A stretch of 58,422 nt of DNA from JAYZBC01 sp036339375 (lineage in GTDB: Bacteria > Pseudomonadota > Alphaproteobacteria > MPNO01 > UBA2964). The stretch's first letter is position 1. Each line of letters begins with the position of its first letter. The position numbers and the translations under genes were made by a program. The stretch lies in NCBI GenBank assembly GCA_036339375.1, contig JAYZBC010000018.1:1-58422 (forward strand). Direction: 5' to 3'. Shown here one piece after another: positions 45,003-54,393 of this stretch. Below the pieces are notes generated by a model, which did no database searches, was not told the DNA's origin, and saw only the letters and a list, made by a program, of their open reading frames with translations.

Positions 45003-46607
45003 TTATTTAACTTTTTGAGAGGGATTTTGTTCTTTTTGTTCCACATACCTTGGAAAAACGCCACTGGGACTAGGCAACTTGGTTTTTGGCTTTAGGGAAT
45101 TAGAATCAAAATTCTTTTTAGTACTAGAATGAAGAAATCTAAATGTTCTTTGATCATTTTTTACTGAAATCTGGTCTAACATTAATCCACTTGAATTAGG
45201 CATGAATGGTTGAAGTAAAATAGCTAAATGACGAATTATTTCTAAAAGCATATACAGTACATTTCCCATCGCGTCAGGATCGGTTTTCTTCAAACTCCAG
45301 GGTGCTGCATCATCGATTGTCCTATTTGCATCACGAACCACTTTCCAAATTTCATCAAGGGCCTCGTGAAACTTTTGCTGATTTATATGAATTCTTTGTT
45401 TTTCCAACAAACCGTGGGCCATACAAAGCGTATGGTAAACTGAAAATTTTTCTATATCACTTTCATTGAAAGTTGGCACCTTACCTTCACAATTCTTGTT
45501 GACCATTGAAAGTACTCTTTGAGAGAGATTACCTAAATCATTTGCGAGATCGCTGTTAATCCTATTTACTATAGCGCGATGTGAAAAATCTCCATCGTTT
45601 CCAAAAGGTACTTCTCTTAATAGAAAATAACGGACTTGATCGAGACCATAGTTTTCTATCATTTCATTTGGATCGATAATATTGCCAATCGATTTAGAGA
45701 TTTTTTGTCCTTCATTAGTCCACCAACCATGCGCAAACACCCTTTTATGAATATTTAGGCCCGCGCCCATTAAAAAAGCAGGCCAGTAAACGGCATGAAA
45801 TCTCAAAATATCTTTTCCGACCATATGCAGGTCAGCTGGCCACCATCTTAAAAATTCATTTGATTTTTCGTTTGGATAACCGACCGCTGTAATGTAGTTA
45901 GTTAAGGCATCTAGCCATACATACATAATGTGTCCTGGGTCATCAGGCACAGGAACACCCCATTTAAAACTAGTTCGTGAAATTGAAAGGTCATGTAAGC
46001 CACCTTTTACAAAGCTGATGACTTCATTGCGTCGGGTTTCTGGTGCTATAAAATTTGGGTTTTCTTCATAAAATTTTAAAAGCCGATCTTGCCAATTAGA
46101 AAGGTCAAAAAAGTAGCTGGGCTCTTCTACCCACTCCACTTCAGCACCGGATGAAGCTATTTTTTTTCCATTTGGGCCGTCAGTTAATTCAGAAGCATCA
46201 TAGAAAGCTTCATCGCGGATAGCATACCAGCCAGCATATTTTCCCAAATAAATATGACCATTTGCTTTCAAGCGTTTCCAAATCGCCTGGGCAGCGTTGA
46301 TATGCCGTTTTTCTGTTGTCCGGATAAAATCATTGTGTGAACAGTTCATGTCCCGTGCTAAGTCACGAAAATTCTCTGATACTTGGTCTGTGAATTCTTT
46401 TGGTTGAATTCCGGAAATATGGGCAGATTTCTCTACTTTTTGGCCGTGCTCATCAGTACCAGTTAAAAAATGAACATTGTAACCGTCGAGCCTTTTAAAA
46501 CGTGCGATCACATCGCAGGCTAAAGTTGTATAGGCATGACCAATGTGAGGCTTATCATTAACATAGTAAATTGGAGTGGTAAGATAATAAGTCTGTTTGT
46601 TGGACAT
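45003..46607 (-). CDS. metG: Methionyl-tRNA synthetase
   Basis: Class I synthetase. The HIGH motif is in YYVNDKPHIGHAYTT (about residue 22) and the KMSKS-type loop reads GQKISKSIGN. The connective peptide has no CxxC zinc knuckle, as in the short, zinc-free type common in alphaproteobacteria and mitochondria, and there is no C-terminal tRNA-binding extension (534 residues). It lies 5 bases after holB in a tmk-holB-metG-tatD operon. Confidence 0.96.
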   Translation of the reverse strand: MSNKQTYYLTTPIYYVNDKPHIGHAYTTLACDVIARFKRLDGYNVHFLTGTDEHGQKVEKSAHISGIQPKEFTDQVSENFRDLARDMNCSHNDFIRTTEKRHINAAQAIWKRLKANGHIYLGKYAGWYAIRDEAFYDASELTDGPNGKKIASSGAEVEWVEEPSYFFDLSNWQDRLLKFYEENPNFIAPETRRNEVISFVKGGLHDLSISRTSFKWGVPVPDDPGHIMYVWLDALTNYITAVGYPNEKSNEFLRWWPADLHMVGKDILRFHAVYWPAFLMGAGLNIHKRVFAHGWWTNEGQKISKSIGNIIDPNEMIENYGLDQVRYFLLREVPFGNDGDFSHRAIVNRINSDLANDLGNLSQRVLSMVNKNCEGKVPTFNESDIEKFSVYHTLCMAHGLLEKQRIHINQQKFHEALDEIWKVVRDANRTIDDAAPWSLKKTDPDAMGNVLYMLLEIIRHLAILLQPFMPNSSGLMLDQISVKNDQRTFRFLHSSTKKNFDSNSLKPKTKLPSPSGVFPRYVEQKEQNPSQKVK

Positions 46608-46612
46608 TTAGA

Positions 46613-47707
46613 TTACCTACTGTTACCACCCAAAGTATCTTGAAGGGAACATAAAACTTCGAGGAAAATGTGTTTGGGATCGAGATTTAGCTGTTCGACC
46701 TGATTGGTTAACCTGATTATATTTGAATATGTATTTAACAAAATATCAATTTTCGAGTTGGTAATAACTTTTGAAAAAAAAACTTCTTCCTCTAAAACAT
46801 TTCTATCTAATATATTATTTTGATTGCGTATTTTAAACACTACGAGACGCCCTATCCAACCTTCAAGTAGTTCCATAAAAAGTTTAAAACTTTGTTTTTC
46901 GCCGTGACGTGAAAATTGATTGCCTAAAGTATAAAGAGTAGTAGTATCCATTTTTGGTAAGTTATTTAGTAAATCAATCATTTGCCTATATAAGGTTATT
47001 CCGCCTTGGTCTGCTAAATGTATCGCTCCACCAGGGCAACCTTGAGAAAGTACAGCTAATTGATTTATCTCCTCATTTTTTAGATCTGGCCTCTGTTGTT
47101 TTAAAAAGACTTCAATTTTTTTTGTTTCAAGAGTTCTGAACTTTACGGTACAACAACGGGATCGGATGGTTGGTAACAATTTTTTTGCTACATGATTGAT
47201 TAGCAAAAGAAGTGTCTGTTTGGGAGGTTCCTCAAGAATTTTCAGTAAGGCATTAGCGGAATGAATATTCATTTCATCCACACTATCCACGACCAGAATA
47301 CGCCAACCGCTTTCAGCTGGTGTTTTTCTTAAGAATTCACCAGCCTGTCTCACTTTATCTATTGTGATGTCTATTTTATTAATTTCTGAATCTGTAACCT
47401 TGGTTTGTTCTAGGGTAAAAAGGTCGGGATGGCTCTTTGCTGCTACTTTTCGAAAAATTGGATGTTCAAAACTCATAAAAAGGTTTTTTAAAGTGGATGG
47501 GTTTTCTTTTGTGTTGGAGAATTCTGTTTTTCCGCTTGATAAAACAAAACGGGCAAAACGGAATGCCATTGTTGCTTTACCTAAACCCCTAGGTCCGGAA
47601 AATAACCAACCATGTGGTAGGTTTTTAGATTTCCATAAAGACAAGAAAAATTTTTCTGCTTCCTCATGTCCTATTAAATCTGGGTTTTGCCGGGGCTCCA
47701 TGAACAA
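46613..47707 (-). CDS. holB: DNA polymerase III delta' subunit HolB
   Basis: Clamp-loader subunit with an AAA+ fold. Seen are HGWLFSGPRGLGKATMA (a P-loop-like motif near residue 35) and the sensor region LLKILEEPPKQTLLLLI and TIRSRC. It lacks the zinc-module Cys quartet that DnaX carries. At 364 residues it has alphaproteobacterial length. The ATG is at 47707 or 47701. It is 7 bases after tmk, the common tmk-holB pair. Confidence 0.93.
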   Translation of the reverse strand: MFMEPRQNPDLIGHEEAEKFFLSLWKSKNLPHGWLFSGPRGLGKATMAFRFARFVLSSGKTEFSNTKENPSTLKNLFMSFEHPIFRKVAAKSHPDLFTLEQTKVTDSEINKIDITIDKVRQAGEFLRKTPAESGWRILVVDSVDEMNIHSANALLKILEEPPKQTLLLLINHVAKKLLPTIRSRCCTVKFRTLETKKIEVFLKQQRPDLKNEEINQLAVLSQGCPGGAIHLADQGGITLYRQMIDLLNNLPKMDTTTLYTLGNQFSRHGEKQSFKLFMELLEGWIGRLVVFKIRNQNNILDRNVLEEEVFFSKVITNSKIDILLNTYSNIIRLTNQVEQLNLDPKHIFLEVLCSLQDTLGGNSR

Positions 47708-47714
47708 TCTTCAA

Positions 47715-48356
47715 CTAAATTGGGGTTCCATTTTTAAACAGTTTTTTTCCCACTATAAAATTTATTTTAACAGAAATTTCTTCAATTGTTGGCTTTGCGT
47801 CTACTAAAACACATCTTTTTGGATTCTTTTTTGCAATTTCATTAAAACCTGATCTTAGTTTTGTATGAAAAAGAAATTCCATTTTTTCATATCTTTTTTC
47901 GTCTCCACCTCTTGTTTTGGCCCTTTTAAGACCAATTTCTGGAGGTAGGTCTAGAATGATTGTTAAATCTGGTTCCAATGGCTCAACCACAATTTTGTTT
48001 AGGGCGTTGATAATTTCTATAGGAACGCCCTGGGCTAAACCCTGGTAAACTTTTGTGGAATCAGAAAATCTATCACATAAGACCCAAATATCTTTCTCTA
48101 AAGCCGGAAGAATTTTTGTTTTTAAATGTTCATTTCTGGCAGCATAATGGAGGAGAGTCTCAGTTACAGGGTGCCATTTGTCGACAGCGCCATTAACCAA
48201 TATTTTCCTGATCAATTCCGCTCCAGTCGATCCCCCTGGCTCACGTGTGGCAACATTTTTAATTCCGAGTTCATTAAGTTTCTTCTCTAGTAAAGCTATT
48301 TGTGTTGACTTCCCAGCACCCTCCCCGCCCTCGAAGGTAATAAAACGCCCCGTCAT
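47715..48356 (-). CDS. tmk: Thymidylate kinase
   Basis: Phosphorylates dTMP to dTDP. The P-loop FEGGEGAGKSTQ (about 8-19), the DR(Y/F)-type motif CDRFSDSTKVYQG and the LID segment are present; the length of 213 is normal. It lies 43 bases after the dac gene and directly before holB. Confidence 0.96.
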   Translation of the reverse strand: MTGRFITFEGGEGAGKSTQIALLEKKLNELGIKNVATREPGGSTGAELIRKILVNGAVDKWHPVTETLLHYAARNEHLKTKILPALEKDIWVLCDRFSDSTKVYQGLAQGVPIEIINALNKIVVEPLEPDLTIILDLPPEIGLKRAKTRGGDEKRYEKMEFLFHTKLRSGFNEIAKKNPKRCVLVDAKPTIEEISVKINFIVGKKLFKNGTPI

Positions 48357-48399
48357 GAAAATTGTTCCCTAACAAATTTATAGGTACATAAATTCAACG

Positions 48400-49566
48400 T
48401 CATTTTTTTGAAGTTCCCCACAATACATATTTTAAATTGTGGGTTAAACGTCGAATCCCTCCTAACTTTTCAACATTAGACCCAGCGACAACAGAAAATT
48501 TTCTTTCTTTGATACCTGGCGCTGTAATGATCATTGTCCCAACTTTTGATCCAATGTTGATTGGAGCAGGAATGGGATCTTTGTATAAAAGACGAAGCTT
48601 CAATTCTCGACGAGACTTTCTAGGCATCGAAAGTACTACATTTTCTGGAACGGCAATTGATATTTTTCTTTCTTTTCCTAACCAAACATTTCCCTGATCA
48701 ATGACTTCTCCCTTTTTAAAAATTGGGTAAATTGCAGTACTACGAAAACCCCATTCCAAAAAACGTGAGGCCTCAGAAGAACGCTCCTGTTTGCTACTAA
48801 GCCCATTTAGAACTAAAAGCAATCTACGTTGATCGCGAATAGCAGATACAACAAGGCCGTAGCCAGAAGCCCTCGTATACCCGGTTTTTAAGCCATCAGC
48901 TCCAAAATCCCTATATAAAAGGGGGTTTCTATTTCCCTGTTTAATTCCTCCAAAACTAAAATTTTTTTCAGCGAAAAATTTATAATAATCTGGAAATTGT
49001 TGGATGATTTTAGTGGACAAAATAATTATATCCCTTGCCGACATGTAATGGCTTTTTGACGGCCATCCGGTGGCGTTTTCAAAGTAACTGTTAGTAAGTC
49101 CTAAAACTTTCGCCCGGTTATTCATTTCTTCTGAGAATGCTTCTTCAGAGCCGGAAAGACCTTCCGCTAAAACTATACATGCGTCGTTACCTGATTGAAC
49201 AATGATGCCACGTAATAGGTCACTTACTTTCACACGAGTATTCACCATTACAAACATCTTTGAACCACCCTTTTTCCAAGCTCTAGAACTAACCGGAAAA
49301 GTATCATCTAGGCTCAAGTGATCTGCTTTTAATTTTTCGAAGACCATGTATGCCGTCATAAGTTTGCTCATTGAAGCTGGGGCCATTCTTTCATCTGCAG
49401 ATTTTTCCATCAAAACTGTACCCGTATTCATATCAAACAGAATGGCTTGACGTGCCTTTGTAGTAATTTTGTTTGCAAGTAAATCACTGGGTATAGATAG
49501 AAAAACAAGAAGCAAAATGATTTGTGTTAAATTTTCATAAAAGTGACGAAAAATTTTAAAAACCAT
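48400..49566 (-). CDS. D-alanyl-D-alanine carboxypeptidase (DacC/PBP5-6 family)
   Basis: Penicillin-binding carboxypeptidase that trims the terminal D-Ala from peptidoglycan pentapeptides. It has a signal peptide (about 1-31), the SxxK motif in SMSKLMTAY, SGN in QSGNDACIVLAEG and KTG in DGLKTGYTRASGYG. The PBP5-type C-terminal domain (about 285-388) is present. At 388 residues it is complete. It sits next to rlpA and mltB in a cell-wall-enzyme cluster. Confidence 0.94.
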   Translation of the reverse strand: MVFKIFRHFYENLTQIILLLVFLSIPSDLLANKITTKARQAILFDMNTGTVLMEKSADERMAPASMSKLMTAYMVFEKLKADHLSLDDTFPVSSRAWKKGGSKMFVMVNTRVKVSDLLRGIIVQSGNDACIVLAEGLSGSEEAFSEEMNNRAKVLGLTNSYFENATGWPSKSHYMSARDIIILSTKIIQQFPDYYKFFAEKNFSFGGIKQGNRNPLLYRDFGADGLKTGYTRASGYGLVVSAIRDQRRLLLVLNGLSSKQERSSEASRFLEWGFRSTAIYPIFKKGEVIDQGNVWLGKERKISIAVPENVVLSMPRKSRRELKLRLLYKDPIPAPINIGSKVGTMIITAPGIKERKFSVVAGSNVEKLGGIRRLTHNLKYVLWGTSKK

Positions 49567-49615
49567 TAAGTAATCCTTACAAGAAGCACGCCTAGCCTAA
49601 CTGAATAAAATAGAA

Positions 49616-50539
49616 TTATTGAACAACAAGCTGTGCATTAGGATAACCACTCGCAACTACAAGGCCTAGTAATTCGTCCCCGGCTTTTACAGAGGTAGCT
49701 GGACCTACCTGCACCCGATAAAATCGTCTTTTTCCTATTATAGTTTCAATCACTCGTGTTTGACCAATAGGATCAAGGAGATTTTTCATTTTCTCTGCAA
49801 GTTCTTTGTGTAAAAACGAACCTGCTTGTACAAAAATTCTTAATTTTTTTCTAACTTTTTTTGATGTTAAAACGATTTGTTTTTCGGTTATTTGTTTGCT
49901 TTTCAGACGTTTTCTGGCTTGCAAACCTTTCCTTAAATTTGGTTTGAATTGATTTTTGTGACCAGTTAAAGGCGTAAAGGATATTTTTTCCCTAGGTTGT
50001 AACTTTGTCCGATAATTTTTTTTATCAGCGTTAATAGCAAATTTTCTGCTTTCATTTGCAATGATGGTTACCTGTACAAGCGCTGTTCCTGCTTTTTCAA
50101 TGCCTAGAAGTTGGGCTGATCTCCTTGATAAGTCAATAATTCTTCCTCTTATGAATGGTCCACGATCATTAATTCGCAACCGCATAGTTCTTCCATTTTC
50201 TAAATTAATTACTTGAACGATACTTGGCATTGGTAAAGTTCGATGCGCAGCAGTTAAGGCGTTCATATTAAAAACTTCCCCATTGGCAGTAATTCTACCG
50301 TGAAATTTAGGACCATACCAAGACGCTACTCCTTTCTCGTTGTATCGGTAATTTACTGAGGGGTAATACCAAATTCCATTAACTTGGTAGGGCCTTCCGA
50401 CCTTGTATATTCCCTTGCTTTTTTTGGGTTCTGCGGGAATAAGTTTTTTTATTGTATGAAGTGTTAATTCTGTCTCTGCGCAACTAGAGAGTAGAAAAAG
50501 AATCCCTAAATAAGACAAAAACTTTTGAAATTCATTCAC
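49616..50539 (-). CDS. rlpA: RlpA-family septal-ring lytic transglycosylase with SPOR domain
   Basis: Lipoprotein with a double-psi beta-barrel and a C-terminal SPOR domain. The lipobox is LLSSC near residue 20. The barrel (about 75-165) has GVASWYGPKFHG, ANGEVFNM, TAAHRTLPMPS, RINDRGPF and IDLSRRSAQLLG, including the catalytic-type residues. SPOR (about 230-305) would bind denuded glycan strands at the septum. It is 307 residues long. The ATG overlaps the mltB stop by 4 bases. Confidence 0.94.
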   Translation of the reverse strand: MNEFQKFLSYLGILFLLSSCAETELTLHTIKKLIPAEPKKSKGIYKVGRPYQVNGIWYYPSVNYRYNEKGVASWYGPKFHGRITANGEVFNMNALTAAHRTLPMPSIVQVINLENGRTMRLRINDRGPFIRGRIIDLSRRSAQLLGIEKAGTALVQVTIIANESRKFAINADKKNYRTKLQPREKISFTPLTGHKNQFKPNLRKGLQARKRLKSKQITEKQIVLTSKKVRKKLRIFVQAGSFLHKELAEKMKNLLDPIGQTRVIETIIGKRRFYRVQVGPATSVKAGDELLGLVVASGYPNAQLVVQ

Positions 50540-51555
50540 TTTATAGCTTTACCAATTTGATCTGAAAGTAAGCCAACAGTCAAAGCATACAGGTGAGCAC
50601 AATTATAAGATAAAATTGCTTTGTAATTCTTATAAACTAGAAATGCCTTTCCCCTTTTATCATCAGGTAAAACCAACCTTCCTAATATCTCACGTTTCGG
50701 CAATCTATTTTTGTTTATTCTACGGATTCCTAGAGCGTTCCATCGACTAATTAACATTTGTTTAGACATTCGTGCTTTGCAACCCGGTAGTGATGCCTTT
50801 GTTGGTAGAGCTATTTTAGAAATATCTTTTTTCGGTAGCAAAACTTCTCTGCCCCAGGTGTGGTCTTTTTTCCAGCCATGTTTTTTGAGGTAGTTGGCAA
50901 TTGAGGCTAAAATATCGGGAACACTTTTCCAAATATCCCTCCTTCCATCACCATCAAAATCTTGTGCATATGCTAAATAACTTGAAGGCATGAATTGAGG
51001 TTGTCCCATCGCGCCTGCCCAGGAACCGTATAGATTTTCAATTTCAATGTAGCCTTGGTCAAGCATTTTTAATACAGCGAATAATTGGTTCCTAAAGTAT
51101 TTTGACCGGCGTTTGTCGAAAGCTAAAGTGGCAACTGCAGGAATTAGGGGGGTGTTAGCTTGTACTAAACCAAACCGAGTTTCTATACCCCAAATTGCCA
51201 TGATAAACCGGGGTTGAACACCATATTTTCTTGAAATTTTTTTTAATAAATGCGAATGCAATTTCGCCTTCTGCTGACCAAATTTTATATTTGCTTTTGT
51301 AATCACACGAGAACTATATTTCGATAAATTTAATTTAAATTCGGATTGGCTTCTATCTCTTTTTAAAACAAGCCTGATAGGTTGTACATCTTTTAGTGCT
51401 TTATCAACTACGACTTGTTTGATGCCTTGTGATAACGCTTCTAAACGTACCCCATTTAACCAAACTAAAAATGAATCGTTGGCAGTTGCTTGGGGTGTCA
51501 AACCAAGCAATCCCAAAAGACAAAAAATTAATAATGGAGAGTTTTCTTTAAAAAT
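50536..51555 (-). CDS. Lytic murein transglycosylase (MltB family), non-standard start
   Basis: Periplasmic lytic transglycosylase. The catalytic Glu is in MAIWGIETRFG, followed by the family's GSWAGAMGQPQFMPSSY, DFDGDGRRDIW and SIANYLKKHGW. The first ordinary start (TTG, 51516) cuts the signal peptide in half. The frame extends upstream to an ATT at 51555 giving MFKENSPLLIFCLLGLLG, an intact signal sequence, with AGGTG 7 bases upstream. There is no ATG or GTG in frame; alternatively, one T too many in a five-T run hides an upstream GTG or ATG. Confidence 0.92.
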   Translation of the reverse strand: MFKENSPLLIFCLLGLLGLTPQATANDSFLVWLNGVRLEALSQGIKQVVVDKALKDVQPIRLVLKRDRSQSEFKLNLSKYSSRVITKANIKFGQQKAKLHSHLLKKISRKYGVQPRFIMAIWGIETRFGLVQANTPLIPAVATLAFDKRRSKYFRNQLFAVLKMLDQGYIEIENLYGSWAGAMGQPQFMPSSYLAYAQDFDGDGRRDIWKSVPDILASIANYLKKHGWKKDHTWGREVLLPKKDISKIALPTKASLPGCKARMSKQMLISRWNALGIRRINKNRLPKREILGRLVLPDDKRGKAFLVYKNYKAILSYNCAHLYALTVGLLSDQIGKAIK

Positions 51556-51642
51556 TCTTTGGCACCTGCAGAGATTTATAAAATTTGCGGATTTTATTTC
51601 TACAATGAGTATGTGTCATTGCTTACGAATCACGCAATCCGG

Positions 51643-52437
51643 CTATTGCCGTTGTTTAGGTAAATAACTTTTTGTTCTCCCTAAAATTTTATAAAAAAAG
51701 AGTCCCAACCATTCACGAAAACCTAAGTCGAATGATTGGAGCCCATTTTTCATATTAAATGTCCAGTGCCAATGGCCTTTGCCTCGAGTCCTAAAGTCTA
51801 CAGGGTAAGGTATAGGGTACCAGTTTAGCTTATGGAAGACGGTTATTGCACGGGGCATATGCACTGCTGATGTAATAAGGACCCATCTTTCTTGAGGTTT
51901 GGGGCGCAAAAGGGTGTGTAAATTAACACCATTTTCATATGTATTTCTTGCATTTCGTTCAAAAACTACTCGGTCGGTATTAAAACCAATGTTTTTCAGT
52001 AAATCCTCCACCTTGTCAGCTTCCCTAACCCAACTTTGAGTCAGGCTGCTCGACCCTCCTGAAAATACTAACTTTGCTTTAGGAAACCTCTTGGCCAATG
52101 ACAAAAACGCTGTAACTCTTTCGGCAGCGTTATTAAGGCTGGGCTGCCCTCTCGTTTCGGAAATAATGGGATCCATGAATCCTCCCAAAACAATTATACC
52201 GGAAATTGGAGGTTGGAGGAGCACATTTTTTGGAAAAATATCTTCTAAAGAAGAGACCATTAAATGTCCAACTGGCATACTGGAAATGATCAAAAGAAAG
52301 AAAACTGTAGGAGTTAGAACCCAGCGGGCTAATTTTAAACGATTGCCCCAAAGAAAGAGGGTACCACAACACAAAAGTACCAGCAGCCAAAAACCAGAAC
52401 TGGAAAAAAATAAAAAAATCTTTGAAATATAAAACAT
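51643..52437 (-). CDS. DUF218 (SanA/ElyC/YdcF-type) envelope protein
   Basis: There are two N-terminal hydrophobic segments (about 5-29 and 37-58). A DUF218 domain follows, with GIIVLGGFMDP, LVFSGGSSS, NARNTYENGVNL and ITSAVHMPRAITVF. Relatives such as ElyC and SanA affect peptidoglycan or envelope integrity; biochemistry is not settled. It is 264 residues long. It leads the minus-strand cell-wall cluster, so an envelope role is likely here. Confidence 0.85.
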   Translation of the reverse strand: MFYISKIFLFFSSSGFWLLVLLCCGTLFLWGNRLKLARWVLTPTVFFLLIISSMPVGHLMVSSLEDIFPKNVLLQPPISGIIVLGGFMDPIISETRGQPSLNNAAERVTAFLSLAKRFPKAKLVFSGGSSSLTQSWVREADKVEDLLKNIGFNTDRVVFERNARNTYENGVNLHTLLRPKPQERWVLITSAVHMPRAITVFHKLNWYPIPYPVDFRTRGKGHWHWTFNMKNGLQSFDLGFREWLGLFFYKILGRTKSYLPKQRQ

Positions 52438-52536
52438 TGCTCATTTTTTGAGAGGTTTTTAAAAAGCCAAGGCAGTGTTAACAATCCCTTGCAACAAGAG
52501 AAACCTAAATCGTGAAATTGTTTTTAAAAAAATAAA

Positions 52537-54348
52537 TTGAATGATAAGGCAAAAACTAAAGTGAAAAGTAAAGAGAATACGGGGTTTGAGTGGAGAGCAT
52601 TGAAAACTCTTTCCCATTACTTATGGCCACCACACGAATTTGAAATGAAGGTACGCGTAATTCTTTCACTTTTATTGTTGGCATTGGCAAAAGTGGCAAA
52701 TGTATATACCCCAATTTTGTTCAGAGATGTAGTTGATATTTTAAGTACGAAGAACAGTCAGTTTATCGTTTTACCGCTTGCCCTTTTAATTGGTTATGGA
52801 ATGGTACGTGTTTTGTCCATAGCGTTCGCTGAATTGCGTGATGGTGTGTTTGCAAAGGTTGGGCAACGCGCGATTCGGACCGTTGCCTTAGAAACCTTCA
52901 GGCATTTACATAATTTAGCGCTCCGTTTCCACCTAGATCGTCAGACAGGAGGGGTAACACGATCCATTGAACGTGGGACAAAGGGCATAGATTTTCTTCT
53001 TAATTTTATGTTGTTTAATATTTTGCCTACGTTTTTAGAAATTTTAATGGTTTGTGGGATTTTATGGGGTCTTTTTAATTTTTGGTATGCCTTCGTTACA
53101 TTTATAACAGTTTGGGGCTACATAATTTTCACATTTATAGTTACCGAGTGGCGTATAAAGTTTAGGCGTCAGATGAATACAACCGATAATGAAGCCAATA
53201 CCCGGGCAATTGATAGTCTCCTGAACTACGAGACAGTCAAATATTTTGGAAACGAGGAGCATGAGGCACTTCGTTTTGACCGTTCTTTGGAAGGTTATGA
53301 GCGTGCGGCTGTGTTAAGTAAAACTTCTTTGTCATTTTTGAATATCGGACAGGCTTTAATTGTTGGTGGAGGTTTAGTCATCCTTTTGGTTATGGCTGGA
53401 AACAGAATGGTAGCAGGGCATATGACCATAGGTGAATTTACAATGATACACATTTACTTAATGCAACTTTTTCAACCTTTAAACTTTTTAGGATTTGTTT
53501 ACCGAGAAATCAAACAATCCCTTATTGATATGGAAGCTATGTTTAACCTACTTAAGGTAGTTGAGGAAGTTGCTGATAAACCCGGAGCTCAAAAGCTAAA
53601 AATTGGATTTGGAGAAATCAATTTTAAAAATGTATCGTTTGGATATGAAGACAGAAGAAAAATTCTTTCAGAGATTGATTTTACTATTCCTGCAAACAAA
53701 ACGATAGCCATAGTCGGTCCGAGTGGCGCAGGTAAATCAACGGTAGTGAGATTATTGTTCAGATTTTATGATGTTGATCGTGGAAGCATAATAATTGATG
53801 GGCAAGATATTCGGTCTTTAACACAAAATAGTGTAAGGGCTGCTATCGCTATTGTACCACAGGATACTGTTCTTTTTAACGAAAGCATTTTTTATAATAT
53901 CCAATATGGTCGACCTGATGCTAACCTAAGTGAAATTAAAACGGCTGCAAAATTGGCCTCTATTCATGATTTTATCATGCGAATGCCAGACGGTTACGAA
54001 ACTGTTGTTGGGGAACGGGGGTTAAAATTGTCTGGCGGAGAAAAACAAAGAGTAGCCATTGCTAGAGCTATTTTGAAGGAACCCAAAATCATGGTTTTTG
54101 ACGAAGCAACCTCGGCTTTGGATACTAAAACAGAACGAGAAATTCAGCTAGCCCTGGAAAAGGTATCTTTAAATCACACCACATTAGTTATTGCTCATAG
54201 ATTATCTACTATTATAAAAGCCGATGAAATTTTGGTTTTTGACCAAGGACATATCGTAGAAAGGGGAAGACACGAAGAACTTTTAAAAGGACATGGCTTA
54301 TATAAGGCAATGTGGGATAGGCAGAACGAAAATCAACTAGAGCAATAG
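52537..54348 (+). CDS. Atm1/ABCB7-type ABC exporter
   Basis: Half-size exporter of 603 residues. The transmembrane domain (about 30-335, six helices) is followed by an ATPase domain: Walker A GPSGAGKSTVVRLLF, Q-loop PQDTVLF, signature LSGGEKQRVAIARAI, Walker B IMVFDEATSALD, and the H-loop IAHRLSTI. The soluble lead, and motifs such as LRFHLDRQTGG near residue 130, fit the Atm1/HMT1 group, which exports glutathione-linked sulfur or metal conjugates. The start is a TTG at 52537 or a GTG at 52561; there is no ATG. Confidence 0.93.
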   Translation: MNDKAKTKVKSKENTGFEWRALKTLSHYLWPPHEFEMKVRVILSLLLLALAKVANVYTPILFRDVVDILSTKNSQFIVLPLALLIGYGMVRVLSIAFAELRDGVFAKVGQRAIRTVALETFRHLHNLALRFHLDRQTGGVTRSIERGTKGIDFLLNFMLFNILPTFLEILMVCGILWGLFNFWYAFVTFITVWGYIIFTFIVTEWRIKFRRQMNTTDNEANTRAIDSLLNYETVKYFGNEEHEALRFDRSLEGYERAAVLSKTSLSFLNIGQALIVGGGLVILLVMAGNRMVAGHMTIGEFTMIHIYLMQLFQPLNFLGFVYREIKQSLIDMEAMFNLLKVVEEVADKPGAQKLKIGFGEINFKNVSFGYEDRRKILSEIDFTIPANKTIAIVGPSGAGKSTVVRLLFRFYDVDRGSIIIDGQDIRSLTQNSVRAAIAIVPQDTVLFNESIFYNIQYGRPDANLSEIKTAAKLASIHDFIMRMPDGYETVVGERGLKLSGGEKQRVAIARAILKEPKIMVFDEATSALDTKTEREIQLALEKVSLNHTTLVIAHRLSTIIKADEILVFDQGHIVERGRHEELLKGHGLYKAMWDRQNENQLEQ

Positions 54349-54393
54349 AATTAAAACTTTCTTCATGTACCTTTTACATAATCTTAACTCAAA

